11,820 nt of DNA from Hymenopellis radicata (GCA_015501595.1 JADNRX010001271.1:1-11820); one strand, 5' to 3'; numbered from the stretch's first letter, positions 1 to 8,649 are shown. Made by a program: numbers and translations. Notes: generated by a model not told the origin, from the sequence alone.

Positions 1-1934
1 CCGATAGGCTGAGCAGCGGTTGGCTGGACGACGAGGAGGACACGGATCGGCACAGTTATCTCAGTGCAGGTAGCAGCGATGGGGGAGGGATTCCAGTCGT
101 AGCAGTACATCGACAATGTCAACTGTGACGGTGACAGCGACGACGATTGTACGGAATGTGAGTGTGGCGCGGCGCGCGGTGGCGAATGTGGTGGACAAGA
201 GGAATCCTGGCTCTCTATCGAATAATCGGAGTTCGTTACCTGGCATGGGTGAGAAGATGCCTCAGTGGGTGTTGCCATCGCCTACGACGGCAGAGTTTAT
301 GGGTCGCTCACGGCCAGAGAGCTTGCGACATCCGGCGTCGCCTCTGAGCTCCATCTTTGACAGCGAGGAGGGCTCCGGGAGTACGTTGTCCAGTAACAGT
401 CAAGAAACGCCCACGGATCCAGACAGGGCATCTACCTTACTATACTGTGCGGAAGAGTCGTCGCCACCCGACTAGGGCCAATTCGAGACCGATTTTGGTG
501 GCGTCGCCAAAGAGGTCGTACATCACGAGGAGGAGTTCGACGAAGTGGAGTCTGACGGGGGGTCCTACGAGATGGAGGAGGAGGCTCAGCATGTCAATGT
601 CCATTCGAGGACGAGCATGTCTATTTCGCGCCGACAATCGTTATCAGCGGTAGCAAACCTCTGGCGTCGCCTGGGCCGTTGACCTCTCTGACGAGCGCGA
701 CGCCGGTACGCCCGCGCAACGATATCGAGGCTGGCTTCGGAAGTGGTTAGACCGCTAGAGGAGTTTATCGACGAACCTATAGATCCACGGGAGTATTACT
801 TTGACCTGCAGGAGATCGCGGAGGGAGAGAGCGGCTCGGTTTATGCTGCGACACTGGGCGAGACAATCTGCAGAAGCTTAGGCTTCCACCGCTTGTCAAA
901 GCGCAGGACAGCGAGAATGCTGCCAAGGTGTCACGTCGCTGGTGGCGATCAAGTGCGTGACGATCCTGCCGTCCGGATCCGAGAAGCTGCTGGACTTGGA
1001 GAGGGAGTTGAAGCTGTTGAAAGGGTTGATGCACACGAATTATTCTGGGATTTGGATGCGTTTGTATGTGGATTCTCAGGACGACTCACTTTGGATACGG
1101 ATGGAACTTATGGAACGGAGTTTGGCTGATGTCATTGGGTTGACGGCGGAGGGTCTTATGTTGCAGGAGAGGATGATGGCGCGGTTCGCGAGTGATGTAA
1201 GGAATCTTTCTCTTTTTTGTTGCTTTATCGTCGTTGGTCCTGACGCCTTTCGCCAGATTCTTGAGGCTCTTCAATATCTTTACTCGCACGACATTGCTCA
1301 TCGAGATGTTCGTTCGGACAACTTGCTATTGAACAGTCAAGGATTCCTGAAACTGAGTAAGCGCCAAAGTCTGGGTTAGTAACCGTAGCCCACAACTGAT
1401 TGATTTCGCAGCCGATTTTTTCGAACGCCGTCCAAGTCACGCCGGAATGTTCAACGTCGACGGACCAGGTCGGAGTACTTTATTGGCAGGCGCCTGAAGT
1501 CAGATGGTATGTCTACTGTCTTTCAGCGATTGCTCTAATCCTGATTGCCGTCACAGCGGACCTTACGACCCTCTCAAGATCGATGTATGGTCGTTGGGTG
1601 CCACGGTCTGGGAGATGGCCGAGACGGAGCCGCCGTTTTCCAGCGCTTCCGTCGTCGAGGACAGATGGCCGCCGCTGTCGCAACCGGAACTGTACTCGCC
1701 TGCCTTCCGTGACTTCTTGCGCGCCTGCTCCGAACCCGCCGCCTGCAGACCCGCCGCCGCCGACCTTGCTAAAGTCAGTCTTGCCGTATCTTTCGTTACG
1801 TCACTACCGTGTTTTGATAGAAATCCTTCATTAACAACGCCTGTGGTCGCGTTGTGATTGTTCAAGTCCTTTCGCAGTGTACCGCTATCGAGAAGAACTT
1901 GCAAGAACGTGAGGAATACCTACCCCAGTCATGA
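1..1934 (+). CDS. Divergent PAK/STE20-like protein kinase, 3' part (5' end outside window)
   Basis: Kinase-domain protein preceded by a long Ser/Thr/Glu-rich region (about 1-760). Visible motifs: a glycine-loop equivalent IAEGESGSVYAA near 815-850, with the first loop glycine replaced by Ala; the ATP-lysine motif LVAIKCV near 940-960; HRDVRSDN near 1300-1322, with Arg where Lys is usual; DFS instead of DFG after 1414; YWQAPEV near 1483-1500; and DVWSLGATVWEMAETEPPF near 1581-1640. Introns I infer: 1197-1256, 1357-1411, 1507-1556 and 1774-1820. The last exon, 1821-1934, ends in EEYLPQS and TGA. Overall motif style is closest to PAK/STE20 kinases; substrate and catalytic competence are unknown. 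The reading frame changes near 80-90, 598-603, 740-747, 852-865 and 925-940. There is an in-frame TAG at 473-475 and one T too many at 1416-1421. I read these as sequence errors because neighbouring genes show the same, but a decaying pseudogene cannot be excluded. Confidence 0.8.
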
Positions 1935-2625
1935 TATACCCCCGCCCGCGCCCTGCTCGTACAGTTATTATTTTATTTGCCATTTCATCTATCATTTATG
2001 TTTCGTAATACGCTTTCCACTGCATTCATTTTTTCCAGGTTCAAGGACTCTCTCGTGCTACCATGACTTGCTAACGAACGTTGATATCTCATCCACAAAT
2101 CCTATTCACTGTTGGTTGTTTGTTAGATATATTTTTGCATATTGTAGGGGATTGTACATGATCGTGTTTTCGCATTCTGTGGCAGTGAGTTGTAAGGAGA
2201 TTGGTTGGTTCTGGTGCTATTTTGTAAGTAGAAGGGGAAGGGAGTGCCGTGATCCTCTGCAGTATATATGAAGCTCAAAGCGGACACTATGCTATCCCGC
2301 GCACTCGCCTCGGGGACCATGCCAATGTATTCGGGATAGTCTTTTTGCTGTCGAAAGTGATCCCTCCTCTGAGGGAAAAGCACAGATTTTAGTAAATGGT
2401 CATAGTATGTCATCAAGGCATGATGGAGACCTTGCTCATTGCGGGGTAAGGGAACTCGCTTGCAACGTTTCATAGCAAGCTGAGTACAGGAGACTAACAA
2501 TCTGTAAAATCAATTCGTTAAAGTGTGAATACATGGATGGCTGTATGAAGCTATGGAACCTTCATGCACTGAGCACGTTTAGACAACAGAGTGCTGTAAA
2601 CAAGATGATTAGAAGAGACCATATG
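1935..2625. other. Region without a confident gene, between kinase stop and minus-strand gene stop
   Basis: The left part is probably the kinase 3' UTR: it is AT-rich and has stops in all frames. Further right, a minus-strand acceptor-like TTTTACAG ends at about 2504, preceded by a branch-like TTTAACG. Short open stretches follow it in more than one frame. These could be extra exons of the gene ending at 2626, but no model was convincing. Confidence 0.4.
2123..2473 (-). CDS. Weak hypothetical ORF, 116 aa
   Basis: An uninterrupted minus-strand frame opening with ATG at 2473 (MKRCKRVPLPRNEQG) and ending at TAA 2123. Its first two thirds have protein-like composition, for example TYYDHLLKSVLFPQRRDHF. 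The last third is Asn/Ser/Gln-rich and looks like noncoding DNA. I recognise no domain, signal or membrane segment. The frame follows an acceptor-like TTTTACAG at about 2504, so it may instead be a 3' exon of the upstream minus-strand gene. It could equally be a chance ORF in UTR sequence. Confidence 0.2.
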   Translation of the reverse strand: MKRCKRVPLPRNEQGLHHALMTYYDHLLKSVLFPQRRDHFRQQKDYPEYIGMVPEASARDSIVSALSFIYTAEDHGTPFPFYLQNSTRTNQSPYNSLPQNAKTRSCTIPYNMQKYI

Positions 2626-3696
2626 CTAAAACTTGAATTGGACGACATGCCTAAGATGGAGGTTATCGATTGAGAATCGTATTGTACCAGCAGCGTTGGC
2701 ATATCGAACCTCAAGGGTGCTGCAGGGCACGAGACGCCGCGCGAACAAGAAGATGCTCAGCACCGCGATGATCTCGGCTTGCGTGTAGTCCCCCTCCTTT
2801 ATCTTGATCAGCCACGGGTCCTCTTGCGTATCTGGTGATACCGCGTGGTATAGCCCCGTTGATGCCTTGTCGATGAGCTGCGCTGGGCAGTGGCCCGACG
2901 TGACTGCGGCCTGTACATCGGCGCGCGCATCCGCGTACCGGACACCAGGAGGGCCCTCATCTAGTTGTCCAGCAGCGATGGCGTCTATGACTGGCTGCAC
3001 ACCAGCGCCGAACATATTCGCCCGCATCCCCATGATGGGCGCAATGATTTCTGGGCATATAAGTATTATGAATCAGCACATACTTTGTGACGACGCGCAC
3101 CAAGACCCGTTTTCAGAGTCAAGTTGCCTTGTAGACGCTTGACTGTGACCTTTGCGTCAATCACATCGTGCTGCGGAAAATCAGCGAGACATTGAAGTGC
3201 GGCGCCCACAGACCTCGAGGATCATGGTACGCTTCACATCCTGCAGATGCCTTTCTAGGTCGGCTTCCCTCGTCTTTCGTTGCGTCTCTCTTTCGTGCGC
3301 GCGATCCTTTCTTTCGCGCTCGCGCTCCTCTACCCTGGTTTCTTGGTAGGCTTCCCAGGTCTTCCTTCCGCGCTCGCGCTCCTCTACCCTGGTTTCTTGG
3401 TAGGCTTCCCAGGTCTTCCTTCCGCGCTCGCGATCCTCTACCATGAATTCGCAAAGGGCTCGTACAGTGGCGGGGTCATGTTGGATGTGTTTGCGTTCCT
3501 TCTTCTTCTTACCCGATCGTTTGGGCTTAAATTTGCGATCCTTATAAGTTTGACATCTTTCGTCCAACCACTCTGTGTGAGGGCATCTTACCTTGATTGC
3601 AGATGTCTTGCACGTCCGCTGAAGGCCACCCGCAAGGGGAATGGCGAATGCTGGCAGACCATTCGCAGACAGACGGAGACGAGACAGACCGAGCAT
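2626..3696 (-). CDS. Unrecognised protein with presequence-like N-terminus and charged repeat helix
   Basis: Start chosen at ATG 3696; a TTG lies just upstream in frame. Exons I infer: 3696-3214, 3170-3084 and 3050-2626. The introns are 3171-3213 (GTCTGT...CGCAG) and 3051-3083, which is only 33 nt. The N-terminus MLGLSRLRLSANGLPAF is Arg-rich and lacks acidic residues, like a mitochondrial presequence. It is followed by a Lys/Arg cluster, then a highly charged helix carrying an 18-residue tandem repeat (RKTWEAYQETRVEERERG), then a globular part with IIAPIMGMRANMFGAG and KIKEGDYTQAEIIAVL. Length is about 331 aa if one A is restored at the AAA run at 3084-3086. The in-frame stretch 3541-3591 starts with GTAAGA and ends in AAG, so it could be a 51-nt intron (314 aa then). 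I do not recognise the family; mitochondrial location is inference only. Confidence 0.5.
3315..3440 (-). repeat. 54-bp tandem repeat, 2.3 copies, coding for 18 aa
   Basis: Copies begin at 3315, 3369 and 3423 on the plus strand, an exact 54-base period; the third copy is partial. The unit is nearly identical between copies. On the minus strand it encodes RKTWEAYQETRVEERERG in frame within the hypothetical gene, extending a charged, probably helical or coiled-coil segment. The period is a multiple of three, so copy number can change without breaking the frame. Confidence 0.9.
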
Positions 3697-3943
3697 GATG
3701 GAGGTCAATGAGCAAAAGTCAAGGAAAAGTTAGACATGATCGGGGAGGCCCACCCGCGTCCACTTCGAGCATCATGAAGGCAAGTCAAGAGCTTCCCGCG
3801 CGGCGCGCCTGGGCAGCCAATCGTGTCAAAGCTGACACTACGACGCACGAATACCTCAACCCCCTCGACCTTACAGTCTACTTAAATTACAGCTAAGTTA
3901 CTCCCAAGACTATAAAATATTATATCTATCCCACCGTCGCGCA
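3697..3943. other. Intergenic: chaperone 3' UTR and promoter of the next minus-strand gene
   Basis: Both flanking genes run leftward, so these 247 bases hold the 3' UTR of the LHS1-like gene, then the promoter of the gene starting at 3696. An AT-rich stretch at 3908-3927 (tataaaatattatatc on the plus strand) lies about 20-35 bases after the chaperone stop and could act in 3' end formation. No other feature was seen. Confidence 0.4.
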
Positions 3944-6799
3944 TTACAACTCATCATGAACGTCCCCAGACGCCTGTACCGGGACCTGCTGCTCATCCCC
4001 AGACGGGGGCTCCGTCTCCGCAACAGGCTCTGCCGTCGCAGTAGCCACCGGCGGCGTGCTCGTCTTCCGCGGCTTCGGCGTCTTCCTCTTCCACAGCTTC
4101 TGCAGATGCGTCTCCAGCACCTTGGCGCGCGCCTTCATCTCCGTCGTCTCGATGACAGGATCCTGATTCGGCTTGACCGACTTTTGCTTCTCCACGTAGG
4201 TGTTCAGCCACGTCTCGTGCTCCTTGAGCGTCTTCTCCAGCGCGTCGAGCTCCTCCTTTGTCCACTTGGACGGCAGGTCAGCCTCCAACTCGGCGGTAAG
4301 GTTTTGGCGAGCTTCGGTGAGGAACAAGCGAGTGCTCCAGTTCCACATCTGGCTGTTGTTCAAAGTCTGGGGGAAGGCCTCTTTCTCTTGGTAGCGGTGG
4401 ACGATGGGGCGTTCAAGGCTCCTGAAAGAAGACGTTACTCGAGCGCTACAAAGGAAGCAGGAGGACTCACTCGAGAGCAATGCGCTTATCAAGGAGTTGG
4501 GAAGTCTCCGCAATGTCACCCTTGTCGTGCAACCAAAGCATTGTCTCCTCCAGCTTCTCTTGTATGGCAGTCCGTTCAGACGGCTGGGAGCACACCTTGA
4601 AAGGCGTTGACGTATTCTCCTCGTCCAAAAGATCCCGGAGTTTGTAAAGATAACCTCTAATGTATTTCTAGCTTCTTCTTTCTTGTTCTTGGCGTTCTCT
4701 TCCAAGTCCATGGCGCGCAATCTGTTCAAGTTGTTTAGCATAATGCCTGCTCCTAGTATGAAACGGTGCGTACCTGCTTCGGGCAGTCCTCTTCTCGGCG
4801 ACCGTCATGGGGGGTATCGACGTGAAATAAGACGTAAAGTTCAATTGGATGGTGTTGGGAACAGGAGGCTTTTCTTCCTTGACTTCGCTTGACGATTCTG
4901 GTTCAGCTGCGGAAGAAGACTCGCCGCTAGCCTCTTCGGTCGCCTCGTCACTGTCCGAAGATGATGACCCAGCGCCAAAGAACCCTTTCAGTTTGCCTAG
5001 ACGACGTTGAATATATTTCACTGGGACCTGTAAGATTCGTAGACTTACCTGCGATTGATTCATCCTTGATTTCACCAAAGGCGACAGCCTCGGTGACTGA
5101 TACGAAACCAGACTCGGAGAGCATGAGGGTAGCTTTAACGACAGGATCGATCGCTCCCCGCTCAGTTAGATTACCGATTGCCTCTGTCACGCCTTCGAGT
5201 TCAACTTCGAGTATCCTGGTAGGGAAGCCTCTGAAGGAAAGATTGAGTACAAGACGTATACATGAAGAGCAAAAAGACGTACGGAGCGCCTCTTTCTTGT
5301 AATCGATGTGAATGCGGAAATCCTCCTTGCGCTTCAACGTCAACGTCTTTTTGGTGCCGGCCTTTGAACCAGAGGGAAAATAAGAGTGGATATGCTTCTT
5401 GGTTTAGTATTGAGGAAGCTGCCGCGGCGAAATATGATGCCTGAATGTCATGAAGGGATATATCGGAAACCTTGATGTCCTTGGTCTTGAATTGCCTGCT
5501 GAGGCTGGCACCGTGGAGGCAGCACCGAGTACAGCCGCCTCATCAGCATTAACGTTCAACGCGATCTTGTCGTCTCCGACTGCGGCGCGAACGGCAGCCT
5601 GCACCATGGGTGTTCTCGTACTACCACCCATTAGGATGACGGACGATACTTGGTCCTATAAACAATTAGAATAAGGGAACAAGACAGAAAGATGTACATA
5701 CTAAGCTCAGTCCAGCGTGAAGCAGTGCGTCGTAGATGGGTTGCGAGTACTTGTCCTTCAAGTCTTCGCATGCAGCCTCAAAAGCAGCGCGAGTGACTTT
5801 TGTCTTGAAATCAATGTCCCAAGCGAGACTCTCGACATTGGCAACAGCCTCGGTATTCGCACTAAGAATAGCCTTGACACGTCCTGCCTCTTTCCACAAC
5901 TTGGCCATGCCACGTTTGTCTTGACGGATGTCTCGTTTGTGCTTGGCGGTGAAATCGTCGGCCAGAAGTTCACGTAACCTGCGGTCGAGCTCTGTACCAC
6001 CAAGATGGCGGTCATAGCCGACACCTTTGACGGCGATACTTGTCGAGGGTGTCGCGTCCGAGGAAAAGGACACAACGGTAGCACATATGGAGGACGCTCC
6101 GGCATCGTAGATGACATGGTACTCTTCGTTGGCAAATGTGCGTGTCATGGCGTAGTTGACCGCGACCGCCGTGCCGTCGTTGATGAGTGCGAGTGTACGC
6201 AGACCGGATATCTCGATCGCGTCCGCAACGGCATCTCGTTCAAACTGGGTGTAGTACGGGGGCACGGTAACGATGACGTCCTGAACCTTCTCGCCAGCGA
6301 GAGACTCTGCGAGGCCCTTGACATACGCGAACTCCATGGCGACGAGCTCTTCAATGCTCCATTCTGTTCCGTCACTCCGACGAAGCGCCCCAGTCAGCCG
6401 CGGAGTCTCGACAACGTCGGCGGTCGATATCTTCCTAAAGTAGGACACAGGCTGCGAGTCGTACGGAGCGCCCTGGAGCACCTTTATCGACGAAAATGAA
6501 TCGGAAGGAAATCTGGAAGCCTGGCGCAACCGGTCAGCGAAACATTCTACACGTTATGGACGGCGCACAAACCAGATTGAAGGCATCCGAGCCAAATAAG
6601 CGGTCGTCCTTTTTCCATCCGACAGACGCCTGAATTTTTCGTTTCGAGTCCTTGTTCAGCAGTACGTCGAAGGGGACCCCTGGCTTCATCAGAGAGGCCT
6701 TTATCCAGTCCGTGCCATAGTCGATGGCGAGCACGGCGCCTAGCGTCGACGGCAGAAACGCCGCCAAAATGAGAGAAAAAGCAGATTTAATGTCCGCAT
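3944..6799 (-). CDS. LHS1: ER-lumenal Hsp70-superfamily chaperone, LHS1/HYOU1 (Grp170) type
   Basis: Large Hsp70-like protein of the ER lumen. In the known family it acts as nucleotide exchange factor and holdase for BiP/Kar2. Exons on the minus strand: 6799-6573, 6520-5702, 5655-5283, 5228-5049, 4996-4774, 4721-4471 and 4421-3944; the introns are 46-54 nt. Protein order: signal peptide starting MRTLNLLFLSF; AIDYGTDW (about 25-32), the divergent Hsp70 phosphate-1 motif; VTVPPYY (about 160-166); LINDGTAVAVNYA (about 188-200); MGGSTRTP (about 358-365); an acidic Ser/Glu linker (about 545-580); a charged helical C-terminal domain; and C-terminal HDEL. Five single bases appear to be missing, at 6766-6769, 5518-5519, 5410-5411, 5374-5376 and 4654-4655. 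With them the exons sum to 2556 nt, or 851 aa, close to yeast Lhs1. Signal peptide plus HDEL plus divergent ATPase separates it from cytosolic Hsp110 and from BiP. Confidence 0.92.
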
Positions 6800-6859
6800 T
6801 TTCAAGGGAGATGGAAGAGACTGGGCATCGACGTTATATCGAGGACCAAAATGGTAACG

Positions 6860-6897
6860 GACACGTCGAGTGACACGTGGCGGTGAGGATCACGTGG
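6860..6897 (-). promoter_or_regulatory. Cluster of ACGT-core (G-box/UPRE-like) sites upstream of LHS1-like gene
   Basis: Two CACGTG palindromes (6874-6879 and 6891-6896) and a third ACGT core (6863-6866) lie 64-97 bases upstream of the chaperone ATG. On the minus strand they read GTACCACGTGATCC, CGCCACGTGTCAC and CGACGTGTCC. CCACGTG and ACGTGTC resemble the bZIP sites used by unfolded-protein-response factors (yeast UPRE-2 has a TACGTG core; metazoan ERSE has CCACG). E-box bHLH factors also bind CACGTG, so the factor is uncertain. Confidence 0.45.
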
Positions 6898-7122
6898 TAC
6901 GAACTTGGCAAATTGCAATGGTGGCCAGGCCTTGGGGTTGTTTCCTTCTGGTTTCCTTCCTCCGTCTTCTGTCGAACGCAAGGGCATTTTAGAGGACTAT
7001 TAATTGTTCCAAACGCAGCAATCACCCGGTAAAGCTTGGTCCCGCTTGACACCGACGGCTTATGTAAACCTGCTATTGTTCCTCCATTGTTCACAAAGTA
7101 CAATGGCGCCCTTTGAGGTAAT

Positions 7123-7129
7123 TATAAAA
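7123..7129 (+). promoter_or_regulatory. TATA box for the membrane-protein gene
   Basis: TATAAAA at 7123-7129 lies about 170 bases upstream of the chosen ATG at 7301. It implies transcription starting around 7150-7160 and a 5' leader of roughly 145 nt. The ATG at 7102 lies before this box and so cannot be the start codon of a transcript made from it. Confidence 0.5.
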
Positions 7130-7300
7130 GGACAATGGACTGATCCCCTCCATTCCATCTGTCTCCCCTTCTTGACGACCACCGCCTTTCTCTCCACTTA
7201 ACGCTCATTAACGCCTGGTTCAGCCGTGCTGAACCACTTCACGTCTACCTTACTCCCCGGAAGTTGAAAGCCTGGTGCTAAAAGTCATTCATTGTCCAAG

Positions 7301-8232
7301 ATGCTTCCTCCCCGTGCTTGTCAGTCGCCGTTGCTTCTTGAATGTAAATCTTGCTAACGATCCTGTAGACATCTTCATCGGCCTCAATGCCGTCCGCGTC
7401 CTGAGCATCATCGCCTCCTACTTGTCTTTTCAAGCAACATTGTGACCCTCGTGCACGACGTTCAGGCCGTCAACAAGTTCCTGGCCGCCGGAGAAGACAA
7501 GGACTTGACCGACTGCGATTACATCGAGCAAGTGCTTTCAGAGATTTCCGCTTGCTATGTTATTCACGTTCTTTCAGAGGAAGCACTGTCCCAAACCAGG
7601 CTGCGGGCATATTCTGGGCCGTTCTCAACCGACTCTTGATCATCTTTCAGACAGTGTTCCTCATGCTGTCCGAGGTCGGGTGGCCCGCATCCTTCTTCCA
7701 ACGCTTCTTCCCCATTCTTGGTGAAGACTTTGGCTTGGGCGCATTGGGAATCATCCAGTGCTTGTCAGTTTAACGCCTCTTCCCACCCATTTGCCCATCT
7801 CACTTTGTTATTTCCAGAATCGGCGCTGCTATTCTCTCTCACCACGTCGACGACTTTACATTGGTTTCCGCCTTCTTCCTCTTCGCCATCGGCTGCCTAA
7901 ACATCTTCCTCGGGCTCATCTTCCGTCAAGGCGCCAAGCCCAAGCGATCCGTGACCTCATGGCGCGACCACGCGAAGAGCGCAGCCAAGAGCGCCCTTCC
8001 CACACACGTCGCGGGCATCCCAGTCCCCACCGGAGCTGCTGCCTCGTTCGTGTCCAAGGCGTTCTCCCACGACGAAGACAAGAGCGCCTCCTCCTCGCCG
8101 AGCCCGAGCTTCAAATCGAGTCTGGGATTTGGACGCCAAGGCGAAAAAGCAGCCGGTCTGAAAGGATACCTCATCTCAAAGCCGATGGAGTCCCTCCCTC
8201 GTTATGCTCCGAAACCCGCTGGGAACGCGTAA
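7301..8232 (+). CDS. Four-TM basidiomycete membrane protein, probably DUF7598 family
   Basis: Exons I infer: 7301-7319, 7369-7527, 7578-7763 and 7818-8232. The tiny first exon encodes MLPPRA plus one base and joins across a GTCAGT...TAG intron with branch site CTAAC, giving AYIFIGLNAVRVLSIIA. Four hydrophobic segments follow: IFIGLNAVRVLSII and onward; GIFWAVLNRLLIIFQTVFLM; FGLGALGIIQC and onward; and VSAFFLFAIGCLNIFLGLIF. The C-terminal tail is soluble, basic and Ser/Pro-rich (from about RQGAKPKRSVTSW to PKPAGNA). One C is missing at 7414-7415 (CC where CCC restores frame); with it the exons sum to 780 nt, or 259 aa. The pattern matches a fungal uncharacterised family I recall as DUF7598; that name is from memory. 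Function unknown. It shares its promoter region with the ER chaperone. Confidence 0.8.
7528..7577 (+). other. Predicted GC-AG intron in the membrane-protein gene
   Basis: The exon-3 frame (GSTVPNQAAGIFW) joins the exon-2 frame (TDCDYIE) only if the intron begins GCAAGT at 7528 and ends TTTCAG at 7577. GCAAGT is the canonical donor of the rare GC-AG class. Length is 50 nt, like the other introns here. A GT donor at 7532 would break the frame. Confidence 0.65.
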
Positions 8233-8374
8233 ATGAATGAACTTGACTGTTTTCCTGGACACCCGCCGCCCTTTGTATCTATATTGCATCGATTTATTGT
8301 ATTACGCCTGTACTATTTCCGTGGACGATTATACGTACCTACCACTACCACTACGACATCGATGTAATAAGTAG

Positions 8375-8391
8375 GGCCTGCATGGCAGGCC
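8375..8391. repeat. Perfect short inverted repeat (7-bp arms)
   Basis: GGCCTGC, then ATG, then GCAGGCC. It lies about 145 bases after the stop of the membrane-protein gene and could form a small hairpin in its 3' UTR or mark a protein-binding site. Function unknown. Confidence 0.6.
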
Positions 8392-8649
8392 ATGGAGTTG
8401 CCACATTAGAGTACTGTTGGGACTTTTCTCTCATCGAAAGATCAAACAAACTTGGCGTGTCGGTCAATCGGTGCAGGTTTGAACGAAGCTTTGGTCTTCG
8501 GGGTAACATTCAGATTGACGCGTACATTTGTTGAGAGTTGTTTACAAGTTAGCGCTGCGCGTCATCCTTACATAATGCTGATAACTTGTTCTCGGCCTAC
8601 TTTGTGAACGACCGGACACCCTTGGACGCGCTGTGCGGTCTCGTATGAG

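Larger units (their letters stand above)
6800..7300. promoter_or_regulatory. Divergent promoter between ER chaperone and membrane-protein gene
   Basis: About 500 bases separate the two divergent start codons (6799 minus, 7301 plus) with no convincing ORF. The chaperone side holds clustered ACGT-core sites and a weak minus-strand ATATAA near 6835-6840. The other side holds a good TATAAAA at 7123. The region may be shared by both genes; the exact transcription starts cannot be seen. Confidence 0.65.

Noticed and set aside
1..1934. Programmed ribosomal frameshifting in the kinase
   Set aside because: There are too many shifts, in both directions, at unrelated sites; the same kind of indel occurs in neighbouring genes, so errors are simpler.
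3168..3711. Plus-strand ORFs with RAPLPWFLGRLPRSSF or LALLYPGFLVGFPGLPSA repeats
   Set aside because: These are shadows of the 54-bp repeat; the minus strand gives the plausible charged helix and continues into a protein-like exon.
3956..4600. Long plus-strand ORF (214 aa) opposite the chaperone C-terminal region
   Set aside because: It is very Arg/Leu-rich with repeats of RLR/LLL, the typical antisense shadow of a Glu/Lys/Asp-rich coding strand. The minus strand has motifs, introns and HDEL.
6573..6767. TTG at 6767 as the chaperone start
   Set aside because: Non-ATG initiation is unlikely, and it would remove most of the signal peptide that an HDEL protein needs.
7102..7203. ATG at 7102 as start of the membrane-protein gene
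   Set aside because: It lies upstream of the TATAAAA box and its frame ends at a stop without joining the conserved AYIFIGLNAV segment. The ATG at 7301 joins perfectly across a canonical intron.
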